NCBI GenBank assembly: GCA_902491915.1
Contig: CABUJL010000006.1
Coordinates: 1-34,201, forward strand
Source of the DNA: an uncultured Collinsella sp.
Lineage (GTDB): Bacteria; Actinomycetota; Coriobacteriia; Coriobacteriales; Coriobacteriaceae
Direction of reading: 5' to 3'
DNA length: 34,201 bases
Shown: one piece after another, positions 1 to 5,719 of the stretch
How the letters are laid out: the number at the start of each line of letters is the position of its first letter
Numbering within the stretch: the stretch's first letter is position 1
Position numbers and translations under genes: made by a program
The notes under the pieces: generated by a model
Databases searched by the model: none
What the model was told of the DNA's origin: nothing
What the model saw: only the letters and a program-made list of their open reading frames with translations

Positions 1-35
1 AACGCGACACTCCCCTAGCGATTCAAGAGAATCTA

Positions 36-395
36 TTAGGCCTCGAGAGCCTTCTTGGCGATGGTAGCCAGCTCGTTGAAGGACTCGATGTCCTCGTAAG
101 CCATTTGAGCCAGGACCTTGCGGTCGAGCTCGATGCCGGCAACCTTCAGGCCGTGCATGAACTGAGAGTAAGAGATGTCGTTCAGGCGAGCAGCAGCGTT
201 GATACGAGTGATCCAAAGAGAACGGATCTCGCGCTTCTTGTTGCGGCGATCACGATACTGATACTGCAGGGAGTGCTGGACCTGCTCTTTAGCATGCTTG
301 TAAGTACGCGAAGCGGCACCGTAGTAACCCTTCGCACGGTGCATAACGGTACGGCGCTTCTTCTTGGCGGCAACAGCGCGCTTAATACGTGCCAT
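36..395 (-). CDS. rplT: 50S ribosomal protein L20
   Basis: L20 binds 23S rRNA early in large-subunit assembly; in several bacteria it also represses its own operon. The 119-residue product has the usual family length and opens with the very basic segment ARIKRAVAAKKKRR, followed by the conserved HRAKGYYGAASRTYK region and a more acidic C-terminal half (GLKVAGIELDRKVLAQMA), as L20 should. The ATG at 395 is preceded by AGGAG about 10 nt upstream. It is the last gene of infC-rpmI-rplT, 46 nt after rpmI. The 35 bases beyond its stop, to the window edge, show nothing recognisable. In Bacillus L20 represses this operon by attenuation; the leader seen here upstream of infC makes that plausible. Confidence 0.98.
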   Translation of the reverse strand: MARIKRAVAAKKKRRTVMHRAKGYYGAASRTYKHAKEQVQHSLQYQYRDRRNKKREIRSLWITRINAAARLNDISYSQFMHGLKVAGIELDRKVLAQMAYEDIESFNELATIAKKALEA

Positions 396-441
396 GTTCT
401 ATCAACTCCTAGACGGTAAAACGAAAAACGGGAACGCGAAC

Positions 442-633
442 TTAGGCGAGACGCGACTTGATGACCTTGCGGTCGGCAGCGGCGATCTCGGTCTCCTGAC
501 GGAAGCCACGCTTACGCTTGGTGGACTTCTTGCTCAGGATGTGGCTCTTGAAAGCCTTGGCGCGCATAAGCTTGCCGGTACCAGTCTTGCGGAAACGCTT
601 CTTGGTGCCGCTGTGGGACTTCATCTTAGGCAT
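442..633 (-). CDS. rpmI: 50S ribosomal protein L35
   Basis: This is a small basic protein of the large ribosomal subunit. The 63-residue product begins [20 protein letters not shown] and contains the typical [19 protein letters not shown] stretch, so it is complete. Its ATG at 633 has an AAGGAG ribosome-binding site about 7 nt upstream. It lies between infC (32 nt upstream) and rplT (46 nt downstream), the conserved bacterial order, so all three are probably made from one transcript starting near 1396. Nothing in the protein is unusual. Confidence 0.98.
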   Translation of the reverse strand: MPKMKSHSGTKKRFRKTGTGKLMRAKAFKSHILSKKSTKRKRGFRQETEIAAADRKVIKSRLA

Positions 634-665
634 GAAATACTCCTTAATCGGTTACAGAACACTAG

Positions 666-1220
666 TTACTTGGTATCGCTTGCCGCTTTATCCTCATCGA
701 AGGCGCCCTTAATCGGGGCGAGCAGCATAAGCATGTTACGGCCTTCCATCTTAGGCTTGGACTCGACCGTAGCGTAAGGCTTGAGATCCTCGGCGAGACG
801 CTCGAGAACGTTAAGGCCCTGCTCCGGGTGAGCCATCTCACGGCCGCGGAACATGATGGTGATCTTAACGCGTGCGCCCTTCTTGAGGAAACGCAGAACG
901 TGGCCCTTCTTGGTCTCGTAGTCGCCAACGTCGATCTTGGGTCGGAACTTCATTTCCTTGACCTCGACCTTGGACTGGTTCTTACGAGCAGCCTTGGCCT
1001 TCATGGCCTGCTGGTACTTGAACTTACCGTAGTCCATGACCTTGCAGACCGGCGGCTCCGCGTTGGGAGCGATCTCGACCAGGTCGAGACCCTGATCGTC
1101 GGCGACGCGCTGGGCATCGCGGATGGCGAACAGGCCGAGCTGAGAGCCATCGACGCCAATCAAACGGCACGAAGATGCAGTAATCTCGTCGTTGATGCGG
1201 GTGTCATCAGACTTAGCTAT
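666..1220 (-). CDS. infC: Translation initiation factor IF-3, probable AUA start
   Basis: IF-3 binds the 30S subunit, keeps subunits apart and proofreads the start codon. The N-terminal domain (TRINDEI, VDGSQLG), the lysine-rich linker around KYQQAMKAKAARKNQ and the C-terminal domain (EMKFRPKIDVGDYETKK, KITIMFRGREMAHPEQG) are all present. The frame can be opened at an ATG at 1235, but that ATG has no ribosome-binding site and lies beside the only Shine-Dalgarno sequence, GGAGGT at 1233-1228. Seven nt after GGAGGT is an in-frame ATA at 1220 giving (M)AKSDDTRINDE, the usual IF-3 beginning. I therefore place the start at ATA, giving a 184-residue protein. Rare IF-3-discriminated start codons on infC (AUU in E. 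coli) are the classic basis of its autoregulation. An automated caller may extend the gene to 1235. Confidence 0.93.
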   Translation of the reverse strand: MAKSDDTRINDEITASSCRLIGVDGSQLGLFAIRDAQRVADDQGLDLVEIAPNAEPPVCKVMDYGKFKYQQAMKAKAARKNQSKVEVKEMKFRPKIDVGDYETKKGHVLRFLKKGARVKITIMFRGREMAHPEQGLNVLERLAEDLKPYATVESKPKMEGRNMLMLLAPIKGAFDEDKAASDTK

Positions 1221-1239
1221 TTTCCCTACCTCCATTCAT

Positions 1240-1272
1240 AAAAAAATAACCCGGCGCTTCTCAGCAACCAGG
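1240..1272 (-). terminator. Terminator-like hairpin in the infC leader (attenuator candidate)
   Basis: Read on the minus strand, CCTGG(T)TGCT pairs with AGCGCCGGG around a GAGA loop and is followed at once by TTATTTTTTT. This is an intrinsic terminator ending just before the infC Shine-Dalgarno. A terminator between a promoter and its own gene suggests transcription attenuation. Upstream, TTGGCGC (1347-1341) could pair with GCGCCGG in the terminator's 3' arm and act as an antiterminator. L20-controlled attenuation of this operon is known in Bacillus; its use here is inferred. Confidence 0.55.
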
Positions 1273-1324
1273 TCATACACATAGACTTCCTCGATTTGAG
1301 GAAGGGAATCTAAGTTGTATGACC
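1271..1324 (-). promoter_or_regulatory. Strong hairpin in the infC 5' leader
   Basis: Outer arms of 9 bp (1316-1324 with 1271-1279; GGTCATACA on the minus strand) enclose a 7-bp inner stem, CTTCCTC 1286-1292 with GAGGAAG 1298-1304, around a 5-nt loop. It sits between the probable promoter and the terminator-like hairpin and shares two bases with the latter. It may be part of an L20 or IF-3 responsive leader. No match to a named RNA family could be tested. Confidence 0.5.
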
Positions 1325-1376
1325 AGTCAGCTGCTCATTGGCGCCAAAAGGTGGGAGCCCTCGGGTTCCTCTTTAG

Positions 1377-1411
1377 GGCATTGTGGGAACAATGCCTTGC
1401 GAATAATAACA
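1377..1411 (-). promoter_or_regulatory. Probable infC operon promoter and 5' hairpin
   Basis: On the minus strand an extended -10, TGTTATTAT (1411-1403), matches TGnTATAAT at all but one position. Transcription would begin near 1396, and the RNA would open with an 8-bp hairpin (GGCATTGT / ACAATGCC, 1377-1396, 4-nt loop). No convincing -35 was found. The leader to the infC start would be about 175 nt. Confidence 0.45.
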
Positions 1412-1440
1412 CGTACAGCGCATTATCACATTACGTACAC

Positions 1441-1505
1441 GAAAAAGGGGGCCACAACCCCCTCAAAGCGCAGGTGCATGTATGGTGCCCGAGGCGAGAC
1501 TCGAA
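1441..1505 (-). repeat. Partial tRNA-Leu 3' end plus terminator, direct copy of 1624-1689
   Basis: Bases 1475-1505 are identical to 1659-1689, which include the last 23 nt of tRNA-Leu from the T-loop TTCGA through CCA. Further along, GAAAAAGGGGGCC (1441-1453) repeats 1624-1636, and both form a G5/C5 terminator (AGGGGG 1446-1451 with CCCCCT 1458-1463, then T5 on the minus strand). The remaining tRNA body is absent. It is either a decayed tandem tRNA or an attachment-site-like scar. Confidence 0.75.
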
Positions 1506-1595
1506 GGGCCTTCGCTTCGCGAAGCCCCGGGCTTCGGGCGCATGGCGCCCTCACCACGCTCCGCTACAAACAGGCCACAGGCCTGTTTACTTAAC
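1500..1595. repeat. Cluster of three short palindromes
   Basis: Between the two tRNA-end copies lie three hairpins in a row: one around CTTCGC/GCGAAG (about 1508-1525), GGGCGC-ATG-GCGCCC (about 1536-1550), and a perfect 9-bp AAACAGGCC-ACA-GGCCTGTTT (about 1567-1587). No coding frame is credible here. The density of perfect short palindromes recalls REP-type repeats, but none can be assigned to a known family. Confidence 0.5.
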
Positions 1596-1624
1596 GCTCC
1601 GCGCGCTCACGCGAGTTCGGCACG

Positions 1625-1647
1625 AAAAAGGGGGCCTTGACCCCCTT
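1625..1647 (-). terminator. Intrinsic terminator after tRNA-Leu
   Basis: AAGGGGG (1628-1634) pairs with CCCCCTT (1641-1647) around a 6-nt loop. On the minus strand the 3' arm is followed by T5. It lies 20 nt after the encoded CCA. Confidence 0.8.
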
Positions 1648-1666
1648 GAACGCCCACTTGCATGTA

Positions 1667-1753
1667 TGGTGCCCGAGGCGAGACTCGAACTCGCACGTTG
1701 TTGCCAACGGTGGATTTTGAGTCCACTGCGTCTGCCAATTCCGCCACTCGGGC
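1667..1753 (-). tRNA. tRNA-Leu, anticodon CAA
   Basis: The minus strand folds as a class II tRNA. The acceptor stem is GCCCGAG with CTCGGGC. The anticodon stem GTGGA/TCCAC holds the loop CTCAAAA with anticodon CAA, which reads UUG. A long variable arm is formed by CGTTG-GCAA-CAACG, and the T-arm is GCGAG-TTCGAGT-CTCGC. Discriminator A and CCA are encoded (1670-1667). The long variable arm and anticodon fix the identity as leucine. It stands alone between the transglutaminase gene and the infC operon and has its own terminator. Confidence 0.97.
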
Positions 1754-1792
1754 ACGTAATGCGTGAGTTAGTTTATCACAGCTTTCTGTTGA

Positions 1793-3226
1793 TTAGTCCG
1801 AAAATGGTACTTCGAGCATTTCGATAAGCTCAACCTTGCGCAACATCTCCCGCTTACGACATCCACGTCCGTCAACCGAGGCCTCGCCCATCTGGTTGTC
1901 ATAGGGGTCCTCGCGCATGCCATCGAAAGCAGGCACAAACTCAGCCTGGAATCGATCGTTGGCCACCATACGCCACGGATCGAGATTGCCAAAGTAGTGA
2001 CGACGGCGCCACTCCTCCCCCATCCTGCGTGCCGAGGAACCAAACGATACGTCGGCGTTAAGCCAACCGGTCTGGGGTGTGTAGAACTCGGCCCAGTCGT
2101 GCGGTCCCACCGAATCGGGCGCAACATATAGGCCGCTCTGCCAACGAGCAGGCACCCCCGCGATGCGGCACATGGTGATAAAAGTGAGCGCCATAACGCC
2201 GCAATCGCCGCGGAGCGAATGCGCACAGTCGTCGGCAATAGATCCCAAAAGCAGGTACGGTGGCTGGTAGCGATAGTCGATATGCTGTGTCAGGTAATCA
2301 TAGATAGCACGAGCGCGATCGAGCGGATCCTCGAGTCCGTCAACAACACCGGCCGTCAGCTGCTGCAGATACGGCGTGAATGCAATGTGCGGACGGTCCT
2401 CGGAAATATCCTCGGGCAGAGGCGCGTCCATACGCGGATGAACCGGAAGTGTGCCACCGTAGACATCACAATAAGCAGCATCGATGTGATAACGATAAGT
2501 CACCGAGAATGAGCGCTCACTCGAAGAAGACCACGAGGCGGTACGCGCCGAAGCGTTCGCGGGAGCAACAGCACCCTCCGGCGTCATGTCGAGAATCTCG
2601 ACCCGAGACTGCTGACGGCAGGCAGCCGCGACGGGAAGCCAAGCGCAAACGGTCTCCCCCTCCAGAGCGCCGGGGACAGACACGGACGCTTTAAGCGTAA
2701 TGACGCGAGCCAATCCGTTTTGTGACTCCATCTCCTTGAGCATCTCGTCGCGCAGTGCTATTCCGTCCGTAGAATCGGGACGCATGCCGGGGACCTCTTT
2801 GGGATATACGCGAAGCGAATCGAGGAAGTTGTCGAGAACGAACAGCTCGCCATCGATAAAGCGCCAGTCAATACGCTTACGGTCAATCAGATCGTCAAAC
2901 TGCTCCTCGGTAAACTCAGGCCACTCCTCGCGAATCATCGCAATAGCTCGATCGCGCGACACCGAAAAATGAAGCGGCGTCTCAAGCATGCGATACCGCT
3001 CGGCACGAACGCAGGCAGCAAGCGAGGGATCGGGATCTTGGGCAAGTAGGCGGCCGCAAGCCTCAATAGCCTGCGAAAGATACCCCGCGTCCTTTAAACG
3101 CAGAATCTCGGGTGGCAAGCCAACATCTAGAAAACGGAAGTCATCATTGCAAACATCAACAGAGCAACCAACAGGACCCTCGTCAATAACCTTCCCATCC
3201 GAAGGCAGCACATTAATAACAGCCAT
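1793..3226 (-). CDS. Transglutaminase-like domain protein
   Basis: This 477-residue protein has a C-terminal transglutaminase/papain-fold core. Residues are numbered from the chosen start: Cys342 in RGDCGVMALTFITM, His376 in PHDWAEFY and Asp392 in LNADVSFG form the Cys-His-Asp triad, with ARAIYDYLTQHIDY just before as is usual. Such cores act as protease, peptidase or transamidase; the substrate is unknown. There is no signal peptide or membrane segment, so it is probably cytoplasmic. The N-terminal 280 residues are not recognised; the stretch before the core resembles the beta-rich domain often found next to transglutaminase cores. I chose ATG 3226, which has GGAG 6 nt upstream. An in-frame ATG at 3262 has no ribosome-binding site. 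It stands alone, flanked by the repeat cluster and the tRNA. Confidence 0.85.
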   Translation of the reverse strand: MAVINVLPSDGKVIDEGPVGCSVDVCNDDFRFLDVGLPPEILRLKDAGYLSQAIEACGRLLAQDPDPSLAACVRAERYRMLETPLHFSVSRDRAIAMIREEWPEFTEEQFDDLIDRKRIDWRFIDGELFVLDNFLDSLRVYPKEVPGMRPDSTDGIALRDEMLKEMESQNGLARVITLKASVSVPGALEGETVCAWLPVAAACRQQSRVEILDMTPEGAVAPANASARTASWSSSSERSFSVTYRYHIDAAYCDVYGGTLPVHPRMDAPLPEDISEDRPHIAFTPYLQQLTAGVVDGLEDPLDRARAIYDYLTQHIDYRYQPPYLLLGSIADDCAHSLRGDCGVMALTFITMCRIAGVPARWQSGLYVAPDSVGPHDWAEFYTPQTGWLNADVSFGSSARRMGEEWRRRHYFGNLDPWRMVANDRFQAEFVPAFDGMREDPYDNQMGEASVDGRGCRKREMLRKVELIEMLEVPFSD

Positions 3227-3332
3227 ACCAAACTCCAAGTCATTAGAACTCTTGAAGCCCATTGTAGCGAGATAAAAAAGAAAGCCCCAATAAAGGAACC
3301 CTCGACACCGATAAACGGTACCTCTAAAAATG

Positions 3333-3518
3333 AATTCAGCCCAGTAACCCTGTAGCGAGTTAACAAAGGAGGCCCCGTTTCCCCGGAGCTGATTCCGTCG
3401 CGCGACTTCTAGCGAAGCCAGTAGCCACCTTAATTCAGACTCGTAACCCTGCGGCGTTAAACGAAGGAAGCCCCGTCTCCCGGAACTGTTTCCTTGGCGC
3501 GACTTCTGGCGAAGCCAG
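3333..3518. repeat. Two imperfect tandem copies of an ~88-nt unit
   Basis: Copy A (3333-3421) and copy B (3432-3518) both run from AATTCAG through GTAACCCTG, a GGCCCCGT/AGCCCCGT core and GCGCGACTTCT to GCGAAGCCAG. They differ by scattered substitutions and short indels, with a period of about 99 nt. They lie in the intergenic space downstream of fba. No coding frame is plausible. Confidence 0.8.
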
Positions 3519-3557
3519 GTGAGCGCAAAGGAAACAGCGTAGGGAGACGGGGCTTCC
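3466..3557. repeat. Long near-perfect palindrome downstream of fba
   Basis: Arms 3466-3481 and 3542-3557 are perfectly complementary over 16 bp (GGAAGCCCCGTCTCCC). Inside, CTGTTTCCTT (3486-3495) pairs with AAGGAAACAG (3528-3537), GCGC (3497-3500) with GCGC (3523-3526), and CTGGC-GAA-GCCAG caps the structure. Copy B of the tandem repeat supplies the left half. It could terminate or protect the fba transcript, though no T-run follows, or it could be a small palindromic mobile repeat. Confidence 0.8.
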
Positions 3558-3577
3558 GGTGGGAAGTTTAGCGACGC

Positions 3578-4444
3578 TTACGCCTTGTTGACGGAGCCAA
3601 ACTCCTCCATGAGATCCTTGGTGCGGGCAACGATGTTGTCGCGACCAGGCTTGAGGAGCTTGCGGGGGTCAAAGCCCTTGCCCTGCTGATCCTTGCCAGC
3701 CTCGATGTACTCGCGAACGCCCTTGGCGAAGACGAGCTGCAGGTCGGTGTTGACGTTGATCTTGGAGATACCCAGGGAGATGGCCTTCTTGATCTGATCC
3801 TCGGGGATGCCGGTGCCACCGTGCAGAACGAGGGGCAGGTCGCCGGTCTGAGCCTTGATCTCGCCCAGACGCTCGAAGGAAAGGCCAGCCCAGTCGGCGG
3901 GATACACGCCGTGGATGTTGCCGATACCGCAGGCGAGGAAGTCGACGCCCAGGTCAGCGATCTGCTTGCACTCAGCAGGATCAGCGAGCTCGCCGCTGGA
4001 GGTCACGCCGTCCTCGGTGCCGCCGATGCCGCCGACCTCGGCCTCGATGGACATGCCCTTGGAGTGGGCGAGCTCAACGAGCTCCTTGGTGCGGTCGAGG
4101 TTAAGCTGGAAGGTCTCCTCGTGAGAGCCGTCATACATGATGGACGTGAAGCCGGCCTCGATGCACTTGAAGCAGTCCTCGTAAGAACCGTGATCGAGGT
4201 GAAGGGCGACGGGGACGGTAACGCCCGTTGCCTCGACGGCAGCCTTGACCATGTCGGCGCAGACCTTGAAACCGCCCATCCACTTAGCGGCACCAGCGGT
4301 GCACTGAAGGATCAGCGGAGACTTGGCCTCCTCGGCGGCCTGGAGAATAGCCAGGGTCCACTCGAGGTTGTTGGTGTTGAAGGCACCGAGAGCGTACTTG
4401 CCGGCCTCGGCCTTCTTGAGCATGTCTGCTGCGTTGACGAGCAT
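3578..4444 (-). CDS. fba: Class II fructose-1,6-bisphosphate aldolase
   Basis: This zinc enzyme of glycolysis and gluconeogenesis interconverts fructose 1,6-bisphosphate with dihydroxyacetone phosphate and glyceraldehyde 3-phosphate. The 288 residues match the class II family length. Visible landmarks are the N-terminal LVNAADMLKKAEAGKYALGAFN, VALHLDHG with Asp84 and zinc-binding His85, AEVGGIGGTEDG, GIGNIHGVYP with His178, VLHGGTGIP with His208, and the phosphate-binding KINVNTDLQ. The ATG at 4444 has a strong AGGAGG 8 nt upstream, so the open frame continuing to 4711 is not part of the protein. It appears monocistronic, with about 190 nt of non-coding sequence upstream and a large palindrome downstream. 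TatA-linked or secreted variants can be excluded because there is no signal sequence. Confidence 0.96.
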   Translation of the reverse strand: MLVNAADMLKKAEAGKYALGAFNTNNLEWTLAILQAAEEAKSPLILQCTAGAAKWMGGFKVCADMVKAAVEATGVTVPVALHLDHGSYEDCFKCIEAGFTSIMYDGSHEETFQLNLDRTKELVELAHSKGMSIEAEVGGIGGTEDGVTSSGELADPAECKQIADLGVDFLACGIGNIHGVYPADWAGLSFERLGEIKAQTGDLPLVLHGGTGIPEDQIKKAISLGISKINVNTDLQLVFAKGVREYIEAGKDQQGKGFDPRKLLKPGRDNIVARTKDLMEEFGSVNKA

Positions 4445-4638
4445 AAAAGAAACCTCCTGTAAGGTTGCTCCGATAACGCCTGAGATTTTACCACGACATA
4501 CCCGAGCATAAACGTTCGTTTGTTCACGAATACCATCCGATTGGACAAATTTTGACCGTTTGCCCCACAGAATCGACCCACTGGGGAAAATAGCTTGACG
4601 ATTGAGCGGTCTTCGTGGTTCGAAAGACGGCTTCGAGC

Positions 4639-5322
4639 CTACATCTGCATAAACGGATTCTGCATAAGTTCGCGCGCCATCGTGGTCGAATCGCCATGGC
4701 CCGTCAAGCAAACGGTATCGGGCGGAAGCGTCTTGGCAAGTTTGGAGAGCGAGCGCATAATCGCCGCCTCGTCACCGCCGGAAAGATCGGTACGACCGTG
4801 GCTGCCCGGGAAAAGCGTGTCGCCCACAAAGGCGATGTTCCCCTGCTCGGTCGCGGCGAACAGGACGATGCCGCCCGGCGTATGTCCCGGCGTCTCGATC
4901 ACCTGCAGGCAGATATCGCCCAATTCAATCGTATCGCCCTCGGCAAGCAGCCGCGTCGGCTCACCCGGATCGGGCGTCTCGATACCCCACATGGTGCGCT
5001 GCTCCTCGATATTTGCGCGAGGTACCGTCACGTCCTTAGCGCACAACTCATATAGCGCGCCGTCGCCAACGACAGCTCGAACCCCGGCAACCCCGCCAAC
5101 ATGGTCGGCATGACCGTGCGTGCAGACAGAGCCGAGTACGCGAACCTCGGGATGCGCGGTGCGGATATGCTCCACAAGACGCTCGCCCTCCCACGCCGGA
5201 TCGACGATTAAGCACTCGTCATTCGAAATCACGGCGTAACTGTTGGTCTGAATGGGGCCGTTGACGAGCGCCTCAATCGAAGCCGAACCTCGGGGTGTCA
5301 GGTCCAAAGTCATATCGCCCAT
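4639..5322 (-). CDS. Metallo-beta-lactamase-fold hydrolase, glyoxalase II-like
   Basis: A 227-residue binuclear metal hydrolase. It shows THGHADHVGG (the HxHxDH metal motif at residues 68-74), ETPGHTPGG with the next metal histidine, the bridging aspartate in FVGDTLFPGSHGRTD, and the last histidine in TGHGDST. This domain set belongs to the glyoxalase II / MBL-hydrolase group that cleaves thioesters such as S-lactoylglutathione analogues. The true substrate cannot be read from sequence. ATG 5322 is chosen because AAGGAGG ends 8 nt upstream; the ATG at 5328 is only 2 nt from it. It lies 88 nt after the rel ACT-domain frame, past a hairpin, and may be read through from the recJ-rel operon. Confidence 0.88.
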   Translation of the reverse strand: MGDMTLDLTPRGSASIEALVNGPIQTNSYAVISNDECLIVDPAWEGERLVEHIRTAHPEVRVLGSVCTHGHADHVGGVAGVRAVVGDGALYELCAKDVTVPRANIEEQRTMWGIETPDPGEPTRLLAEGDTIELGDICLQVIETPGHTPGGIVLFAATEQGNIAFVGDTLFPGSHGRTDLSGGDEAAIMRSLSKLAKTLPPDTVCLTGHGDSTTMARELMQNPFMQM

Positions 5323-5344
5323 GCGCATACCCTCCTTCTAAAAT

Positions 5345-5376
5345 ACGTTCGAGGCACCAAACGATGCCTCGAACGT
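5345..5376 (-). terminator. Hairpin between rel and the MBL hydrolase
   Basis: A perfect 12-bp stem, ACGTTCGAGGCA (5345-5356) with TGCCTCGAACGT (5365-5376), has an 8-nt loop and is followed on the minus strand by ATTTTAG. It is a moderate intrinsic terminator or attenuator after rel; its T-run is short, so partial read-through into the hydrolase gene is likely. Confidence 0.6.
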
Positions 5377-5410
5377 AACCAATATCTATGATGCTGAGAG
5401 GCTCTCGCAC

Positions 5411-5719
5411 CTACACACGACGCTTGAGCTGAGCTCCGCCTTCGCCGGGCATAAGACGGCGAGCGTCGTAGACCGAATCGACACTGCTGATGGAAGCCAG
5501 CAGCGGATCCAGACCGCTCGCGTCCGAGATCTCGACCATAAAGCGCAGGGTTGCAATACCCTCGCGGTTGGTCGACGTGGCGGCAGAAAGGATATTGCCG
5601 CCCGCATCGCCAATGGCAATGGTGACATCCTTGAGCAGGCCCATGCGGTCCAGGCACTCGACCACGATCTCGACCTGGAAGAGGGTGTCGGCAGCGCCGT
5701 CCCACTCCACATCGATCAT
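5411..5719 (-). CDS. Detached ACT domain of Rel, separate overlapping frame
   Basis: These 102 residues begin MIDVEWDG and continue FQVEIVVECLDRMGLLKDVTIAIGDAGGNIL. This is the C-terminal ACT (RRM) domain that normally ends Rel/RelA/SpoT proteins, where it senses the ribosome or amino acids. Here it is out of frame with the rest of Rel: the rel stop TGA and this ATG overlap as ATGA at 5719-5716. In the ACT frame the codons just before the ATG read HPER, as in an uninterrupted Rel, so the join looks like a small deletion that removed part of the linker and shifted the frame. The domain itself is intact. No Shine-Dalgarno is visible, so translation would depend on reinitiation after rel. It may be a functional coupled gene, a recent frameshift, or a sequence error. 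Confidence 0.75.
   Translation of the reverse strand: MIDVEWDGAADTLFQVEIVVECLDRMGLLKDVTIAIGDAGGNILSAATSTNREGIATLRFMVEISDASGLDPLLASISSVDSVYDARRLMPGEGGAQLKRRV

Noticed and set aside
1315..1827. Plus-strand open frame across the tRNA-Leu gene and repeat cluster
   Set aside because: It crosses a tRNA, two terminators and palindromes, and its translation contains the repeated tRNA 3' end. It is not a gene.
4485..4515. Possible fba promoter on the minus strand (TAAAAT with TTTATG 16 nt upstream)
   Set aside because: The -35 match is poor and another AT-rich hexamer nearby would do as well. It is too weak to list as a feature.
4445..4711. N-terminal extension of fructose-bisphosphate aldolase to 4711
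   Set aside because: The strong AGGAGG sits just before ATG 4444, the protein then begins as class II aldolases do, and the extension has no family resemblance.
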